A DNA stretch of 64,000 nt from an uncultured Anaerolineae bacterium (GCA_938034415.1 CALHLE010000046.1:1-64000), one strand, 5' to 3'; positions 8,644 through 18,675 are shown, counted from the stretch's first letter. The notes: a model not told the origin generated them from the sequence alone. Numbers and translations are program-made.

Positions 8644-9492
8644 ATGAAAGTCTGTATCGTTTGTAGCCTCGTCCGCCCCGAGGAGAAGATGCTGCTTGAA
8701 GCCTTTCACCGGCGCGGCGTTGAGGTGGACGTTGTTGATGACCGGAGCGTCGTCTTTGACTTGTGCGACTTGGGCTACTGGAAGCGCTACGATGTGGTCA
8801 TGGAGCGCTGTGTGTCGCAGAGCCGCGCGACGTATGTTCAGCGCATCATGAAACTGGCCGGCGTGCGCGCGGTCAACCGGCATGAGGTGATCGAGAATTG
8901 CGGCGACAAGTTCATCACGACGCAGCTCATGTTGCAACACGGCGTGCCGACCACGCGGGTCATGATGGCGTTTACGCCGGCCAGCGCGCTCGAAGCCATC
9001 GAGCGCTTGGGCTACCCGTGCGTACTCAAGCCGGTCATCGGCTCGTGGGGACGCGGCGTCGTCCGCGTCAACGACCGCGATGCTGCCGAAGCTGTGGTGT
9101 CGCTGCGCGATGAACTGGGTGGCTACGCGCAGCACATCTACTACATTCAGGAGTTAGTCAAGAAGCCCGGGCGCGATATTCGCTCGTTTGTCGTAGGTGA
9201 TCGAACTATCGCCGCGATATATCGCACCTCGTCACACTGGATTACGAATACGCACTTGGGGGGCAAAGCCAGCAACTGCCCGGTCACAGCGGAGATTGAC
9301 GCAATCAGCCTCGCGGCAGCGCGCGCGGTGGGCGGCGGCATCGTCGCCGTAGACCTGTTTGAGGATCCGGAGCGCGGGCTGTTGGTCAATGAAGTCAACC
9401 ACACGATGGAGTTTCGCAACAGTGTGCCGGCCACTGGGGTGGATATTCCGGGCGCCATGGTGGAATATGTCCTGCAGATGGCTCAACAATGA
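8644..9492 (+). CDS. lysX: LysX-type ATP-grasp ligase (LysW-alpha-aminoadipate/glutamate ligase)
   Basis: ATP-grasp; VLKPVIGSWGRGVVRV; NEVNHTMEFRN; adjacency to lysW. Confidence 0.93.
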   Translation: MKVCIVCSLVRPEEKMLLEAFHRRGVEVDVVDDRSVVFDLCDLGYWKRYDVVMERCVSQSRATYVQRIMKLAGVRAVNRHEVIENCGDKFITTQLMLQHGVPTTRVMMAFTPASALEAIERLGYPCVLKPVIGSWGRGVVRVNDRDAAEAVVSLRDELGGYAQHIYYIQELVKKPGRDIRSFVVGDRTIAAIYRTSSHWITNTHLGGKASNCPVTAEIDAISLAAARAVGGGIVAVDLFEDPERGLLVNEVNHTMEFRNSVPATGVDIPGAMVEYVLQMAQQ

Positions 9493-10574
9493 GTAGGGTG
9501 CAATGTGCGATTGTCGGCGCGGCCGGCTACACTGGCGGCGAACTCTTGAGGGTGCTGAATTTCCACCCGTATGCTGAGGTCACTCAGATCACTTCGCGTA
9601 CCCGTATGGGTGAGTACGCGCACGTCCCCCACCCCAACCTGCGCGGCACTCGCCATGGCGGCCTCCAGTTCATCCGGCCTGATGACCTTCAGAAAACTGA
9701 AGTGCTCTTCTTGTGTTTGCCCCATGGCGAAGCGAGTGCGCAGGTAGAGCGCTGGTTGGGGCTTGCGGATTTTGTGATTGATCTCAGTGCAGACTTTCGC
9801 TTGCTTAGTCTCTCTGCCTATGCGAAATGGTATGGCGCTGCGCACCCGGCAGCCAACCGGCTGGGCCAATTCGTGTATGGCCTGCCGGAGCTGACGCGCG
9901 ACCGGCTGCGCGGCGCACGCTACGCCAGCGGCGTGGGTTGCAACGCCACGGCAACCAACCTCGCCCTGTTGCCGCTTGTCCGCGCCAACATGCTGGATTA
10001 CAGTCAGCCGATCATTGCCGATGTTAAGGTCGGCAGCAGCGAGGGCGGCGCCGAGAGCAGCGATGCCTCACATCATCCTGAGCGCAGCGGCGCGGTACGG
10101 TCGTATGCGCCGGCCGGCCACCGGCACATCGCCGAAGTCGAGCTGATGTTCGAGATGGAAACGGCCAAATTGCCCGAGGGCAGCCGTCCCAGCATCGCGC
10201 CTACCATTCACATGACCGTGACTTCAATTGAGATGGTGCGCGGCGTGTTGGCCACCGTGCATGCCTTCCTGAACCAACCGGCGCAAGAGAAAGACCTCTG
10301 GAAGGCCTTTCGCGCGTGCTACAAAGACGAGCCGTTCGTCCGCATCGTCAAATCGAATACCGGCATCTTCCGGCTGCCTGAGCCGAAAATCCTGGCCGGC
10401 AGCAACTGGGCCGACGTCGGCTTTGCGCTGAGCGACGACGGGCGCAAGGTCACCCTGCTATGTGCCATAGACAACTTGATGAAGGGCGCGGCCGGCAGCG
10501 CCGTGCAGTGCTTGAACGTGATGATGGGCTGGGACGAGCGCGCCGGCCTGGAATTCCCTGGACTTCATCCTTGA
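9489..10574 (+). CDS. lysY: LysW-aminoadipyl/glutamyl phosphate reductase (ArgC-like LysY)
   Basis: GAAGYTGGELLRVL; GVGCNATATNLAL; 4-nt overlap with lysX. Confidence 0.93.
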   Translation: MSRVQCAIVGAAGYTGGELLRVLNFHPYAEVTQITSRTRMGEYAHVPHPNLRGTRHGGLQFIRPDDLQKTEVLFLCLPHGEASAQVERWLGLADFVIDLSADFRLLSLSAYAKWYGAAHPAANRLGQFVYGLPELTRDRLRGARYASGVGCNATATNLALLPLVRANMLDYSQPIIADVKVGSSEGGAESSDASHHPERSGAVRSYAPAGHRHIAEVELMFEMETAKLPEGSRPSIAPTIHMTVTSIEMVRGVLATVHAFLNQPAQEKDLWKAFRACYKDEPFVRIVKSNTGIFRLPEPKILAGSNWADVGFALSDDGRKVTLLCAIDNLMKGAAGSAVQCLNVMMGWDERAGLEFPGLHP

Positions 10575-10583
10575 ACACAACCT

Positions 10584-11390
10584 ATGCTCGTGATCAAAGT
10601 CGGCGGATCTGCCGGCATCAACTACGACCTGGTGTGTGATGACATCGCCCTGCTGGTGAAGGAGGGTCAGCCGATCGTGCTGGTGCATGGCGGCTCGCAC
10701 GAGACGAACGTGCTCAGCGAAAAGCTCGGCAAGCCGCCCCGCATCCTCACCTCGCCGCAAGGGTTCACTTCGCGCTACACCGACGCCGAGACGCTAGACA
10801 TCTTCGCCATGGTGTATGCCGGCAAGATGAACACCCGCATCGTTGAGCGGCTGCAAAAGCGCGGCGTGAACGCCGTCGGTCTGAGCGGACTGGATGGGAG
10901 ACTGCTGGAAGGCCCGCGCAAGGCCAACGTGCGCGCCGTGGTTGACGGCCGGCAAGTGTTGGTGCGCGACGACTTCACCGGCAAGGTCGAGCGGGTCAAC
11001 GCGGCGCTGCTTCGCCTGCTGCTAGACCATGGTTACACGCCGGTTGTGTCACCGCCAGCGTGCAGCACAGCGGGCGAAGCGATCAACGTGGACGGCGATC
11101 GCGCCGCCGCGATGATCGCAGCCGCGCTCGGCGCTAAGCAGCTCATCATCCTCTCGAACGTGCCGGGGCTGCTGCGCAACTTCCCCGATGAGCGCACGCT
11201 GATCCCGCGCATCGCTTACGATGAACTCGAACAGGCGCTGTCATTCGCCGAGGGCCGAATGAAGAAGAAAGTGCTGGGCGCTAGCGAGGCCATTGCCGGC
11301 GGCGTGTCGCAAGTGATCTTCGGCGACGCGCGCATCCCCCGCCCGGTGTTCCACGCCATGAACGGCGCCGGCACGGTGATCGAGCGATAG
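10584..11390 (+). CDS. lysZ: LysW-aminoadipate/glutamate kinase (ArgB-like LysZ)
   Basis: VIKVGGSAGINYD; VLVHGGSHETNVL; operon position. Confidence 0.93.
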   Translation: MLVIKVGGSAGINYDLVCDDIALLVKEGQPIVLVHGGSHETNVLSEKLGKPPRILTSPQGFTSRYTDAETLDIFAMVYAGKMNTRIVERLQKRGVNAVGLSGLDGRLLEGPRKANVRAVVDGRQVLVRDDFTGKVERVNAALLRLLLDHGYTPVVSPPACSTAGEAINVDGDRAAAMIAAALGAKQLIILSNVPGLLRNFPDERTLIPRIAYDELEQALSFAEGRMKKKVLGASEAIAGGVSQVIFGDARIPRPVFHAMNGAGTVIER

Positions 11391-11602
11391 GCGCTTGGAA
11401 AAGTGAGCGCACCGCTGATCGAGCCAGGTCGTTTTCTGAGATTGGTGGGAGTGTCCGCGTGTTAATCTCCCAAATGTTCAAGGCGACTTACGCGCCTTTG
11501 ACCTGCCGCAGCGGTGCGTTATCTCTGCTGGTAATCTACACCCACGCGCAGAGGCGTCAAGCGTAGGCGACCCGATCGGACATTTGTTCTTCAGCCATAA
11601 GC

Positions 11603-12949
11603 TCAGGGAGCCGCTTGCACGGCCGGCGCTCTGATCTCCCGCGTCGCCAGCACAAATAAGCCGATCAGGACGAGGCCGCCGATCAGGAACGGCGCCGATT
11701 CGCCAAGCGTTTGATAGATCGCCCCGCCCACCAGCGGCGCAAGCGCGTTCGCTGCGCTGACCAGCGCCGCCGACACGCCCAGCATGCCGCCAACCTCCGT
11801 CGCCTCGATGCGCTTAGTGATGGCGCTGTTGATCGTCGGGGCCAGCACCGAGCCGCCGATTGAAGCCGGGATCATGGCCGCAAAGATCCACACGACGCCC
11901 AGCCATCCGTTCTGGCCGTCCGGCGGCAGCGCGACGTTCAGCGGTGTAGTCGCAGAGCGCTGCAACTCGGCCAACACGGCCGCGCGCGAATACCAGGGCG
12001 GCGGAACCTGCGGCGTGAGCGCCGTCATCAGCATGCCGATCATCAACGTCCCCAAACCGACGAGGATGATCCAGCGATCCCCATAGCGGCGGCTCCACAC
12101 GCGAATGACGCCGCCGAGCATCACTACAGTAATCAGGCCGATGAACATGAACAAGATGGCGTTAGCGCGCGCATCGAAGCCCAGGCGATTCAGCGTGAAC
12201 AGCGCCAGCAGCTGTTCCATGCCGCCGAAGATGAACTGCTGGGCGAACATCAAAGCCAGGAGAAAGCCGACAAGCGGATGGCGCAGCGCTGAAATCAATC
12301 CTTGAGGCGAGAGCGCGTGTTGTCGCTTCACTTTGCCGCGAAGCTCGGCCGGCAGCGATTCTTTCAGCCAGAAGATCGTGAGCAGCAACGACAGCAACGA
12401 GAAAGCAGCCGCCAGGAAGGCCGGCGCCTGATAGTTATTGCCGCTGAGCGCCAATGCCGCAAAAGCCGCCACTGGCCCAATGGTGAAGCCGATCCCAAAC
12501 GCCGCGCCAATCAGGGCCAGGCCTTGCGTGCGATTCTCCTCGGTCGTGCTGTCTGTGATCACCGCCTGCGCGGTCGCGACATTTGCGCCGGAGAGACCAT
12601 CAATGACGCGCGCGACGAATAGCAACGGCAAAGCATTCGCAAGCCCCATCAGCACAAATCCGATGAACGTGCCGATCTGACTGACCACGAGCACCGGCTT
12701 GCGGCCGAATTGATCCGATAGGCGGCCGAGGATCGGCGCGCCGATCACTTGCATGACGGGGTACGCCGCGCCCAGCAAACCGACCATGAACGGATTCGCG
12801 CCGAACGACGCCGCGTAAAGCGGCAAGAGCGGCACGATGATCGTCAGGCCCAACAAATCCACCAGCACGATGACGAAGACCGGCAACAGCCGACTCATCT
12901 CTGACCGTGCTGCGCTTGAACGTCCTGAGGTTGAACCGCGAGACATCAA
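11603..12949 (-). CDS. MFS multidrug/tetracycline-type efflux transporter
   Basis: 12-TM pattern; GRLSDQFGRKPVLVVSQ motif A; FVARVIDGLSGANVATAQAVITD. Confidence 0.88.
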   Translation of the reverse strand: MMSRGSTSGRSSAARSEMSRLLPVFVIVLVDLLGLTIIVPLLPLYAASFGANPFMVGLLGAAYPVMQVIGAPILGRLSDQFGRKPVLVVSQIGTFIGFVLMGLANALPLLFVARVIDGLSGANVATAQAVITDSTTEENRTQGLALIGAAFGIGFTIGPVAAFAALALSGNNYQAPAFLAAAFSLLSLLLTIFWLKESLPAELRGKVKRQHALSPQGLISALRHPLVGFLLALMFAQQFIFGGMEQLLALFTLNRLGFDARANAILFMFIGLITVVMLGGVIRVWSRRYGDRWIILVGLGTLMIGMLMTALTPQVPPPWYSRAAVLAELQRSATTPLNVALPPDGQNGWLGVVWIFAAMIPASIGGSVLAPTINSAITKRIEATEVGGMLGVSAALVSAANALAPLVGGAIYQTLGESAPFLIGGLVLIGLFVLATREIRAPAVQAAP

Positions 12950-12976
12950 ACTACCTCCTTCGCTTGCACAGACGAA

Positions 12977-13387
12977 TCACAGCATCCCGAACAGGAAGCT
13001 GCCGCGCAGGCGCACAACGCTGAGCAAGATGAGCAACAAGGAAGCCAGCACCAGGAAGAAGGCGTTGCGGAAGCGCGCTGCGTCGGGTTGGTTCTTAAAC
13101 ATAGGCATCATGTGCGTCAATCCGGTCGCAAGCAGGCCGTAGAACGCATGCTCGATGTGGACGCCGGGCCGAAAGGCGCCGTTCACCCCCAGCAAGATGA
13201 GGTTGACCAGCCCAAGCACGAACTGCACGGTGATTGCGCCGGCATAGATCGCGCCGAGCTGACGGTCTGCAGTAGTGAAGGGGCGCTTACCCAGCCAACC
13301 GGTCGCGTAGCGAACCAACACGATGAGCGCCAGCGCGGCCAAAACCCAACGAATCAACCCATGAACTGTGATCAAAGTCGCGAGCAT
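12977..13387 (-). CDS. Small integral membrane protein (about 4 TM), unknown function
   Basis: Hydrophobic segments; sits between padR and MFS genes on the same strand. Confidence 0.6.
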   Translation of the reverse strand: MLATLITVHGLIRWVLAALALIVLVRYATGWLGKRPFTTADRQLGAIYAGAITVQFVLGLVNLILLGVNGAFRPGVHIEHAFYGLLATGLTHMMPMFKNQPDAARFRNAFFLVLASLLLILLSVVRLRGSFLFGML

Positions 13388-13451
13388 ATCTTCGTTTCTC
13401 CTTCTTTATGAATAAGCAATGGTGAATGAGTTTCTACCAGAACACAATCAG

Positions 13452-14024
13452 TCACATACGCTCACCATGCCGCCTCAGGACATGGCGGCGCGAGCGAATG
13501 TGCGCAATTACTTCGTCGAGCCACTGAAGTTCACTGCGCAGATAATGCAGCTGGTGGTCTATCAAGAGTTGATAGCTCCCCTGATGCTGCGGCACGGCTT
13601 CGAACTCCGCCAACTGCGCCGACACAGCAGCGCGCCGCTGGTTAAGCAACTGCAGCGCCTCGGCTTTAGGCAGCACGTCTATGAATGCCAGGCCAATGTC
13701 GCTGCCGGTCTTTGCTGCTATAAACGCGCCCAGATTCTCGCGCAGCAAACGTTGGAAGGCCTCTTCGCCGGCGGGCGTTAGGCTGTAAACGCGCTTGTAG
13801 GGGCGATTCCCTTCGCGCGCTTCGCGCACAACCACCCAGCCGTTCGCTTGCATCTTGTCTAACAGTGCGTATGCCGTGGGCTTCTTGAGATCGGTGCAGA
13901 AGGCCAAGTTGCGCTCGATGAAGTCGTGCAACTGATAGCCGTGCATCGCGCCCTGGCGCAACAAACCGAGCAAAAGCAACTCACGTTCCACCGCTGCGCT
14001 CCAATCAAAATCTTGAATAGTCAA
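13452..14024 (-). CDS. PadR-family transcriptional regulator (TTG start)
   Basis: LLGLLRQGAMHGYQLHDFIE...PTAYALLDKMQANGWV...Y.LTPAGEEAF PadR wHTH. Confidence 0.88.
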   Translation of the reverse strand: MTIQDFDWSAAVERELLLLGLLRQGAMHGYQLHDFIERNLAFCTDLKKPTAYALLDKMQANGWVVVREAREGNRPYKRVYSLTPAGEEAFQRLLRENLGAFIAAKTGSDIGLAFIDVLPKAEALQLLNQRRAAVSAQLAEFEAVPQHQGSYQLLIDHQLHYLRSELQWLDEVIAHIRSRRHVLRRHGERM

Positions 14025-14026
14025 AG

Positions 14027-14038
14027 TTGACTAGTCAA
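14027..14038. promoter_or_regulatory. Probable PadR operator: perfect palindrome TTGACTAGTCAA within TAGTCAAAGTTGACTAGTCAA
   Basis: Lies between the padR -10 and start codon; overlapping arms TAGTCAA-AG-TTGACTA at 14018-14033. Confidence 0.65.
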
Positions 14039-14039
14039 A

Positions 14040-14067
14040 AGTATACGAAAAGGCGCCGAGCTGTCAA
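14040..14067 (-). promoter_or_regulatory. padR promoter: TTGACA-N16-TATACT (minus strand)
   Basis: -35 complement at 14062-14067, -10 complement at 14040-14045. Confidence 0.7.
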
Positions 14068-14149
14068 GGAGCGTCCACGCGACTTTCCTGAGCGCACCCC
14101 CGGCGATGAGTCCGGAGAGGGACGGATTAGGTCGTACAATGCCCCCGCT

Positions 14150-15313
14150 ATGACGCACTCCATCCGAGAAATCGAGCAGCGTTTCACCTCGGGTGTGTAT
14201 CCGAAGCGCGATCTGACTCTCGTGCGCGGCAAGGACGCAACCGTCTGGGATGACGAGGGGCGCGCCTATGTGGACTGCGTGGGCGGACAAGGCGTAAGCA
14301 CCCTGGGGCACGCCAACGAAGCGGTAGCCCGCGCAATTGCCGAGCAAGCGCTGACGATGATCTCGTGCCCTGAGATTTTCTACAACGATACGCGCGCGCG
14401 GTTCGAGTCGCTGCTTATCTCCATCCTGCCGGCTGAGCTGGAGCGGGTTTATCTGTGCAACAGCGGCGCCGAGGCGGTTGAGGCGGCCATCAAGTTCGCG
14501 CGCCTTAGCACTGGGCGGTCCAACATCGTGGCGACGGTGCGCGCCTTCCACGGGCGCACCTTGGGCGCGCTGAGCGCCACCTACGAGCCGAAATACCGCG
14601 AACCATTCCAACCGCTCGTGCCCGGCTTCAGCCATGTGCCTTACAACAACATCGAGGCGCTTGCCGCGGCCGTGAACGATCAAACCGCCGCCGTCCTGAT
14701 CGAGGCCGTGCAGGGTGAAGGCGGCGTCCATCCCGGCACGCCAGAGTATCTGCGCGCCGCACGAGAGATCACCGAACGGCGCGGCGCGCTGCTGATCGTG
14801 GACGAGGTGCAGACCGGCTTTGCCCGCACCGGCCGGTGGTTCGCCGTCGAACACAGCGGCATCACCCCCGACCTGATGCCGATGGGCAAGGCCATCGCCG
14901 GGGGCGTGCCGATGGGCGCCGTAGGCATCCGCCCCACCGTGAAGAACCTAGCCCCCGGCGTGCACGGCAGCACCTTCGGCGGCAACCCGCTGGCTTGTGC
15001 GGCCGGCATCGCCTCGATTCACGAGATGAAGCGGCTCGACCTGCCCCGCCAGGCCGCCGAGAAAGGGGCTTATTTCAAAAAGCGGTTGGAAGAGGTGAAC
15101 GCCCCGGTCATCCGCGAAGTGCGCGGCGCGGGATTGTTGATCGGCGTCGAGTTGAAGGCGAAAGTCGCGCCCTACCTGCGCGCGCTGCAAGCCGAAGGGG
15201 TGCTGGCGCTGCCGGCCGGTCTCAACGTGCTGCGCTTTCTGCCGCCAGCAGTCATCACCTACGAACAGATTGATTTCGTCGTAGAGAAGACCGCCAAAGT
15301 CCTTGCGGCATAG
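14150..15313 (+). CDS. lysJ: LysW-aminoadipate semialdehyde/glutamate semialdehyde aminotransferase
   Basis: Class III aminotransferase: [56 protein letters not shown]. Confidence 0.9.
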   Translation: MTHSIREIEQRFTSGVYPKRDLTLVRGKDATVWDDEGRAYVDCVGGQGVSTLGHANEAVARAIAEQALTMISCPEIFYNDTRARFESLLISILPAELERVYLCNSGAEAVEAAIKFARLSTGRSNIVATVRAFHGRTLGALSATYEPKYREPFQPLVPGFSHVPYNNIEALAAAVNDQTAAVLIEAVQGEGGVHPGTPEYLRAAREITERRGALLIVDEVQTGFARTGRWFAVEHSGITPDLMPMGKAIAGGVPMGAVGIRPTVKNLAPGVHGSTFGGNPLACAAGIASIHEMKRLDLPRQAAEKGAYFKKRLEEVNAPVIREVRGAGLLIGVELKAKVAPYLRALQAEGVLALPAGLNVLRFLPPAVITYEQIDFVVEKTAKVLAA

Positions 15314-15314
15314 C

Positions 15315-16187
15315 ATGAACGCATTTCCACTGACAAACACCATCCCGGCCCACGAGGAGATAGAACGCCCCTCCTCGATCGGAGAGACGATGTTCATCCG
15401 CCATTGGAAGCCAGAGGGCGAAGTGCGCGGCTCGGCGGTGCTTGCGCACGGCCTCTTCGAGCACAGCGGGCGCTATCATCACGTCGCCGAGCGCTTCACG
15501 CGGCGGGGATACCAGGTCTGGGCGCCCGACCACTACGGGCATGGTCGCTCGGCCGGCCCGCGCGGGCACATCCAGCATCCGAATCACTTCATTGACGACC
15601 TGAAGCTCGTCGTCGAACTGGCGACGCTGGAAACCGGTCGCAAGCCGATCTTGCTCGGCCACAGCATGGGCGGCGCAATCGGCGCGCTGTATGCCGTCCG
15701 ACACCAAGAAACGCTGCGCGCGCTGGCATTATCGTCGCCGGCGCTGCGCATCCACGCTGCGGACTTTGTGATCGCAATCGGACGCATAGCCAGCAGCATC
15801 CTGCCGGCCATGCCGATACCCAGCGGGCTTTCGCAGCCTGCGACGCACAACGCAACGTGGGAAGCATGGAAGTCGCGCGACGCGCTTCAGCACAATCGGC
15901 TGACGCTGCGCACTGCTCGATTCATTGTGGACGCCGGCGAAGAAGCGCGCGCCAAAGCGCGCACGCTGAGCATCCCGGTGCTGCTGCTGGTGGCCGGCGA
16001 TGACACCTACGTGGACAAGCGCGGCGCGCGCGAGTTCTTCGCGCAGTTGCCGGCCGGCATCGGCGAACTCCACGAATACGCCGGCTTCTACCACGAAATC
16101 TTCAACGAGGTCGAGCGCAAGACGCCGCTCGGCGACTTGGACGCATGGCTGGAGAAGCTGGACGAGGATTCAAGGCATGGTAGATGA
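15315..16187 (+). CDS. Alpha/beta hydrolase, monoacylglycerol lipase-like
   Basis: GSAVLAHGLFEHSGRYHHVAERF; LLGHSMGGAIGALYA (GxSxG). Confidence 0.85.
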   Translation: MNAFPLTNTIPAHEEIERPSSIGETMFIRHWKPEGEVRGSAVLAHGLFEHSGRYHHVAERFTRRGYQVWAPDHYGHGRSAGPRGHIQHPNHFIDDLKLVVELATLETGRKPILLGHSMGGAIGALYAVRHQETLRALALSSPALRIHAADFVIAIGRIASSILPAMPIPSGLSQPATHNATWEAWKSRDALQHNRLTLRTARFIVDAGEEARAKARTLSIPVLLLVAGDDTYVDKRGAREFFAQLPAGIGELHEYAGFYHEIFNEVERKTPLGDLDAWLEKLDEDSRHGR

Positions 16188-17271
16188 TTCGCGATTGCGA
16201 ATGATCACGCTGCTCGAGCGATGCGTGCGCATCCCTTCGCTCAGCGGACAAGAGCGCGCGGCGGCGGAGTTCCTATGCGATGAGATGCGCCGACGCTGCT
16301 TCGACCGCGCCTTCATTGACGAGGCCGGCAACGCCATTGGCGTCGTAGGCCACGGCGCGCGCCAGATCGTGCTGCTGGGTCACATAGACACAGTAGGCGG
16401 CCATGTGCCGGTGCGCTACGAGGACGGCAAGCTATATGGGCGAGGCACAGTGGATGCCAAGGGGCCGCTATGCGCCTTCATCCTGGCTGCCGAAGCGCTG
16501 GCCCAGGCGATTGCGCCAGAATGGCAGATCATCGTCGCCGGCGCGGTGGAAGAGGAAGCCGCAACCTCCAAGGGGGCGCGCTTCGTCGCGACGCAGTATC
16601 GGCCGGAGATGTGCATCATCGGCGAGCCGAGCGGCGCTGACGGCATTACACTGGGCTACAAAGGGCGACTGCTAATACATGCGCGTGTCGAGCGTCCGTC
16701 GCAACATACGGCAATCCCCGAACCAAGCGTCAGCGAATTGGCAGTCATGCTATGGAACCATGTCAGGGCGTTGGCCGACGCATGGAACGCGGATAAGCCC
16801 AAAGCCTTCGATCAGTTACTGCCATCGCTGCGCAAGATCCAGTCCGGCGACGATGGGCTGCGCGAATGGTGCGACATGGTGATCGGCGCGCGATTGCCGG
16901 TCGAATTTGGGCCGGATGCGCTGCGGCGCGAGATCGAAGCCTGGCGGAACGGCAGACCCGACGCGCACCGCTTCGAGTTGAACTTCAGCGGGGCCGAGCT
17001 GGCCTGGCGCGCCCCAAAAGATACGCCTCTAGCGCGCGCATTCGTGGATGCCATTCGCGCAGAAAAGATGCGGCCGGCTTTCAAGCTCAAAACAGGCACG
17101 GCCGACTTCAACGTGGTTGGGCCGGTCTGGAACTGCCCGATCATCGCCTACGGCCCAGGTGATTCATCGCTCGACCACACGCCACACGAGCACATCGCCA
17201 TTGACGAGTTCGAGAAGGCGGTTAGAGTACTCATCGGCGCGCTGCGATCCTTGGTCGCCGCCCAATCATGA
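16177..17271 (+). CDS. lysK: LysW-lysine/ornithine hydrolase (M20-family LysK)
   Basis: IPSLSGQERAAAEFL, LLGHIDTVGGHVPV, GRGTVDAKGPLCAFI, GAVEEEAATSKGAR; ATG 16177 inside longer ORF. Confidence 0.9.
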   Translation: MVDDSRLRMITLLERCVRIPSLSGQERAAAEFLCDEMRRRCFDRAFIDEAGNAIGVVGHGARQIVLLGHIDTVGGHVPVRYEDGKLYGRGTVDAKGPLCAFILAAEALAQAIAPEWQIIVAGAVEEEAATSKGARFVATQYRPEMCIIGEPSGADGITLGYKGRLLIHARVERPSQHTAIPEPSVSELAVMLWNHVRALADAWNADKPKAFDQLLPSLRKIQSGDDGLREWCDMVIGARLPVEFGPDALRREIEAWRNGRPDAHRFELNFSGAELAWRAPKDTPLARAFVDAIRAEKMRPAFKLKTGTADFNVVGPVWNCPIIAYGPGDSSLDHTPHEHIAIDEFEKAVRVLIGALRSLVAAQS

Positions 17272-17295
17272 CGGGCGCAACTTCGCACTGAAACC

Positions 17296-18627
17296 ATGTC
17301 TGCAGACTTTTCATTCCATCACTACCGGCCACGCGCGCTCGAGATCATAGACACGACGCTGCGCGAGGGGCAACAGTCATCGCTGCTGCACGACCACTAC
17401 AAGTACTTCTTCACCACCACCGACAAGCAAGAGATCACGCGCAGCTTGATCCTCTACGGCGTGAAGTTCATTGAATTGTTCGCGCCCAACGTCAGCGCAC
17501 AGGAAGCCGAGGACTGGCAGGCGATCAAAGCTGTGCGCGATGAGCTGATCACGCAAAAGGGCTACACGTTCCTGCTTGCGCATGTGCGCTGCCATCCGGC
17601 CGATGTGGAAGCCGCCATCCGCGCCGGCGCCGACGGACTCAACATGTATATCGGCACATCGGACGCCTCGCGCAACTTCAACCACGGCCACGGGCTGGAA
17701 GAGATCGCCCGGCGTGCGCGCGCGCTCATCGAAGACGTGCGGCGCAATCACCCGCACCTGGTGCTGCGCTTCAGCGGCGAGGATGCCTTTCGCACGCGCG
17801 AGGCCGACCTGTTTTGCGTCTATGACCAGGTGGTCGAGTGCGTGGATCGTCTGGGCACGCCAGACACGGTCGGCGTCGCCACGCCGACAACCGTCGCACA
17901 ACGTGTGCGAGCGCTGCGCGCGCGCTACCCCAAGGTCCCGCTGGAAGGCCACTTCCACGATGATCGCGGATTCGCGCTAATCAACGCCCTTGAAGCAGTG
18001 CGCGCCGGCATGCAATACATTCAGACCACGCTGCTAGGGATCGGCGAGCGCAGCGGCATTACCAGCATGACGGCGCTGCTGTTCAATTTGTTCGTCGATC
18101 GCGAATACGATTTGTTGGAGGGCTATCATCTGCGCGGCTCATATCCGATCAACGTCATGATGGCCGACAAGCTGCGCAAGCTCGTGCCCTCGAAGGAGCC
18201 AGTGAGCTTGACCAACCGCACCCACGCCGCTGGCGTTCATCAAAAGGGAATGCTCAACAGCAGCCAAACATACGAAGCGCATCCACTCGACCAATTCGGC
18301 GTGACCGAGTCGGAGATTTTGCTCGGTCCACTCAGCGGATGGAACATCATCCACTACTTCCTCAAAGAGATTTGCAGTTTCGAGATTGACGAAGCGACGG
18401 CCAAGGCCATCTCGGCGGAGTTCAAAAACCGCATCTACAACATCGCGCCTGGAGCCTCGCCCGCCGACTTGCTCATCCGCATCGCGCAGGAAGAGTTCGG
18501 CCTGCGCTCCTTGCAGATACCCGAACAGTTCCAAAATGCCGTGGCACAGAACCTGACCGATGCCTCGACGCGGGAAATCGGCGAGGTGCGACATGCCAGC
18601 GGCGTCATCCTGCGCACACGCCGATAA
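17296..18627 (+). CDS. Homocitrate synthase / 2-isopropylmalate synthase-family enzyme
   Basis: IIDTTLREGQQSS; GHFHDDRGFALINALEAV; THAAGVHQKGML. Confidence 0.85.
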   Translation: MSADFSFHHYRPRALEIIDTTLREGQQSSLLHDHYKYFFTTTDKQEITRSLILYGVKFIELFAPNVSAQEAEDWQAIKAVRDELITQKGYTFLLAHVRCHPADVEAAIRAGADGLNMYIGTSDASRNFNHGHGLEEIARRARALIEDVRRNHPHLVLRFSGEDAFRTREADLFCVYDQVVECVDRLGTPDTVGVATPTTVAQRVRALRARYPKVPLEGHFHDDRGFALINALEAVRAGMQYIQTTLLGIGERSGITSMTALLFNLFVDREYDLLEGYHLRGSYPINVMMADKLRKLVPSKEPVSLTNRTHAAGVHQKGMLNSSQTYEAHPLDQFGVTESEILLGPLSGWNIIHYFLKEICSFEIDEATAKAISAEFKNRIYNIAPGASPADLLIRIAQEEFGLRSLQIPEQFQNAVAQNLTDASTREIGEVRHASGVILRTRR

Positions 18628-18658
18628 GAGCCAGGATCGGGCTTCGTAACGATTTCCC

Positions 18659-18675
18659 AGCTTATGAAATAAGCT
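18659..18675. terminator. Short hairpin AGCTTAT-GAA-ATAAGCT downstream of homocitrate synthase gene
   Basis: Perfect 7-bp stem, no clear U-tract. Confidence 0.3.

Noticed and set aside
11478-11501. Imperfect hairpin TCAAGGCG-acttacg-CGCCTTTGA after lysZ
   Set aside because: One-base bulge, no U-tract; too weak to call a terminator.
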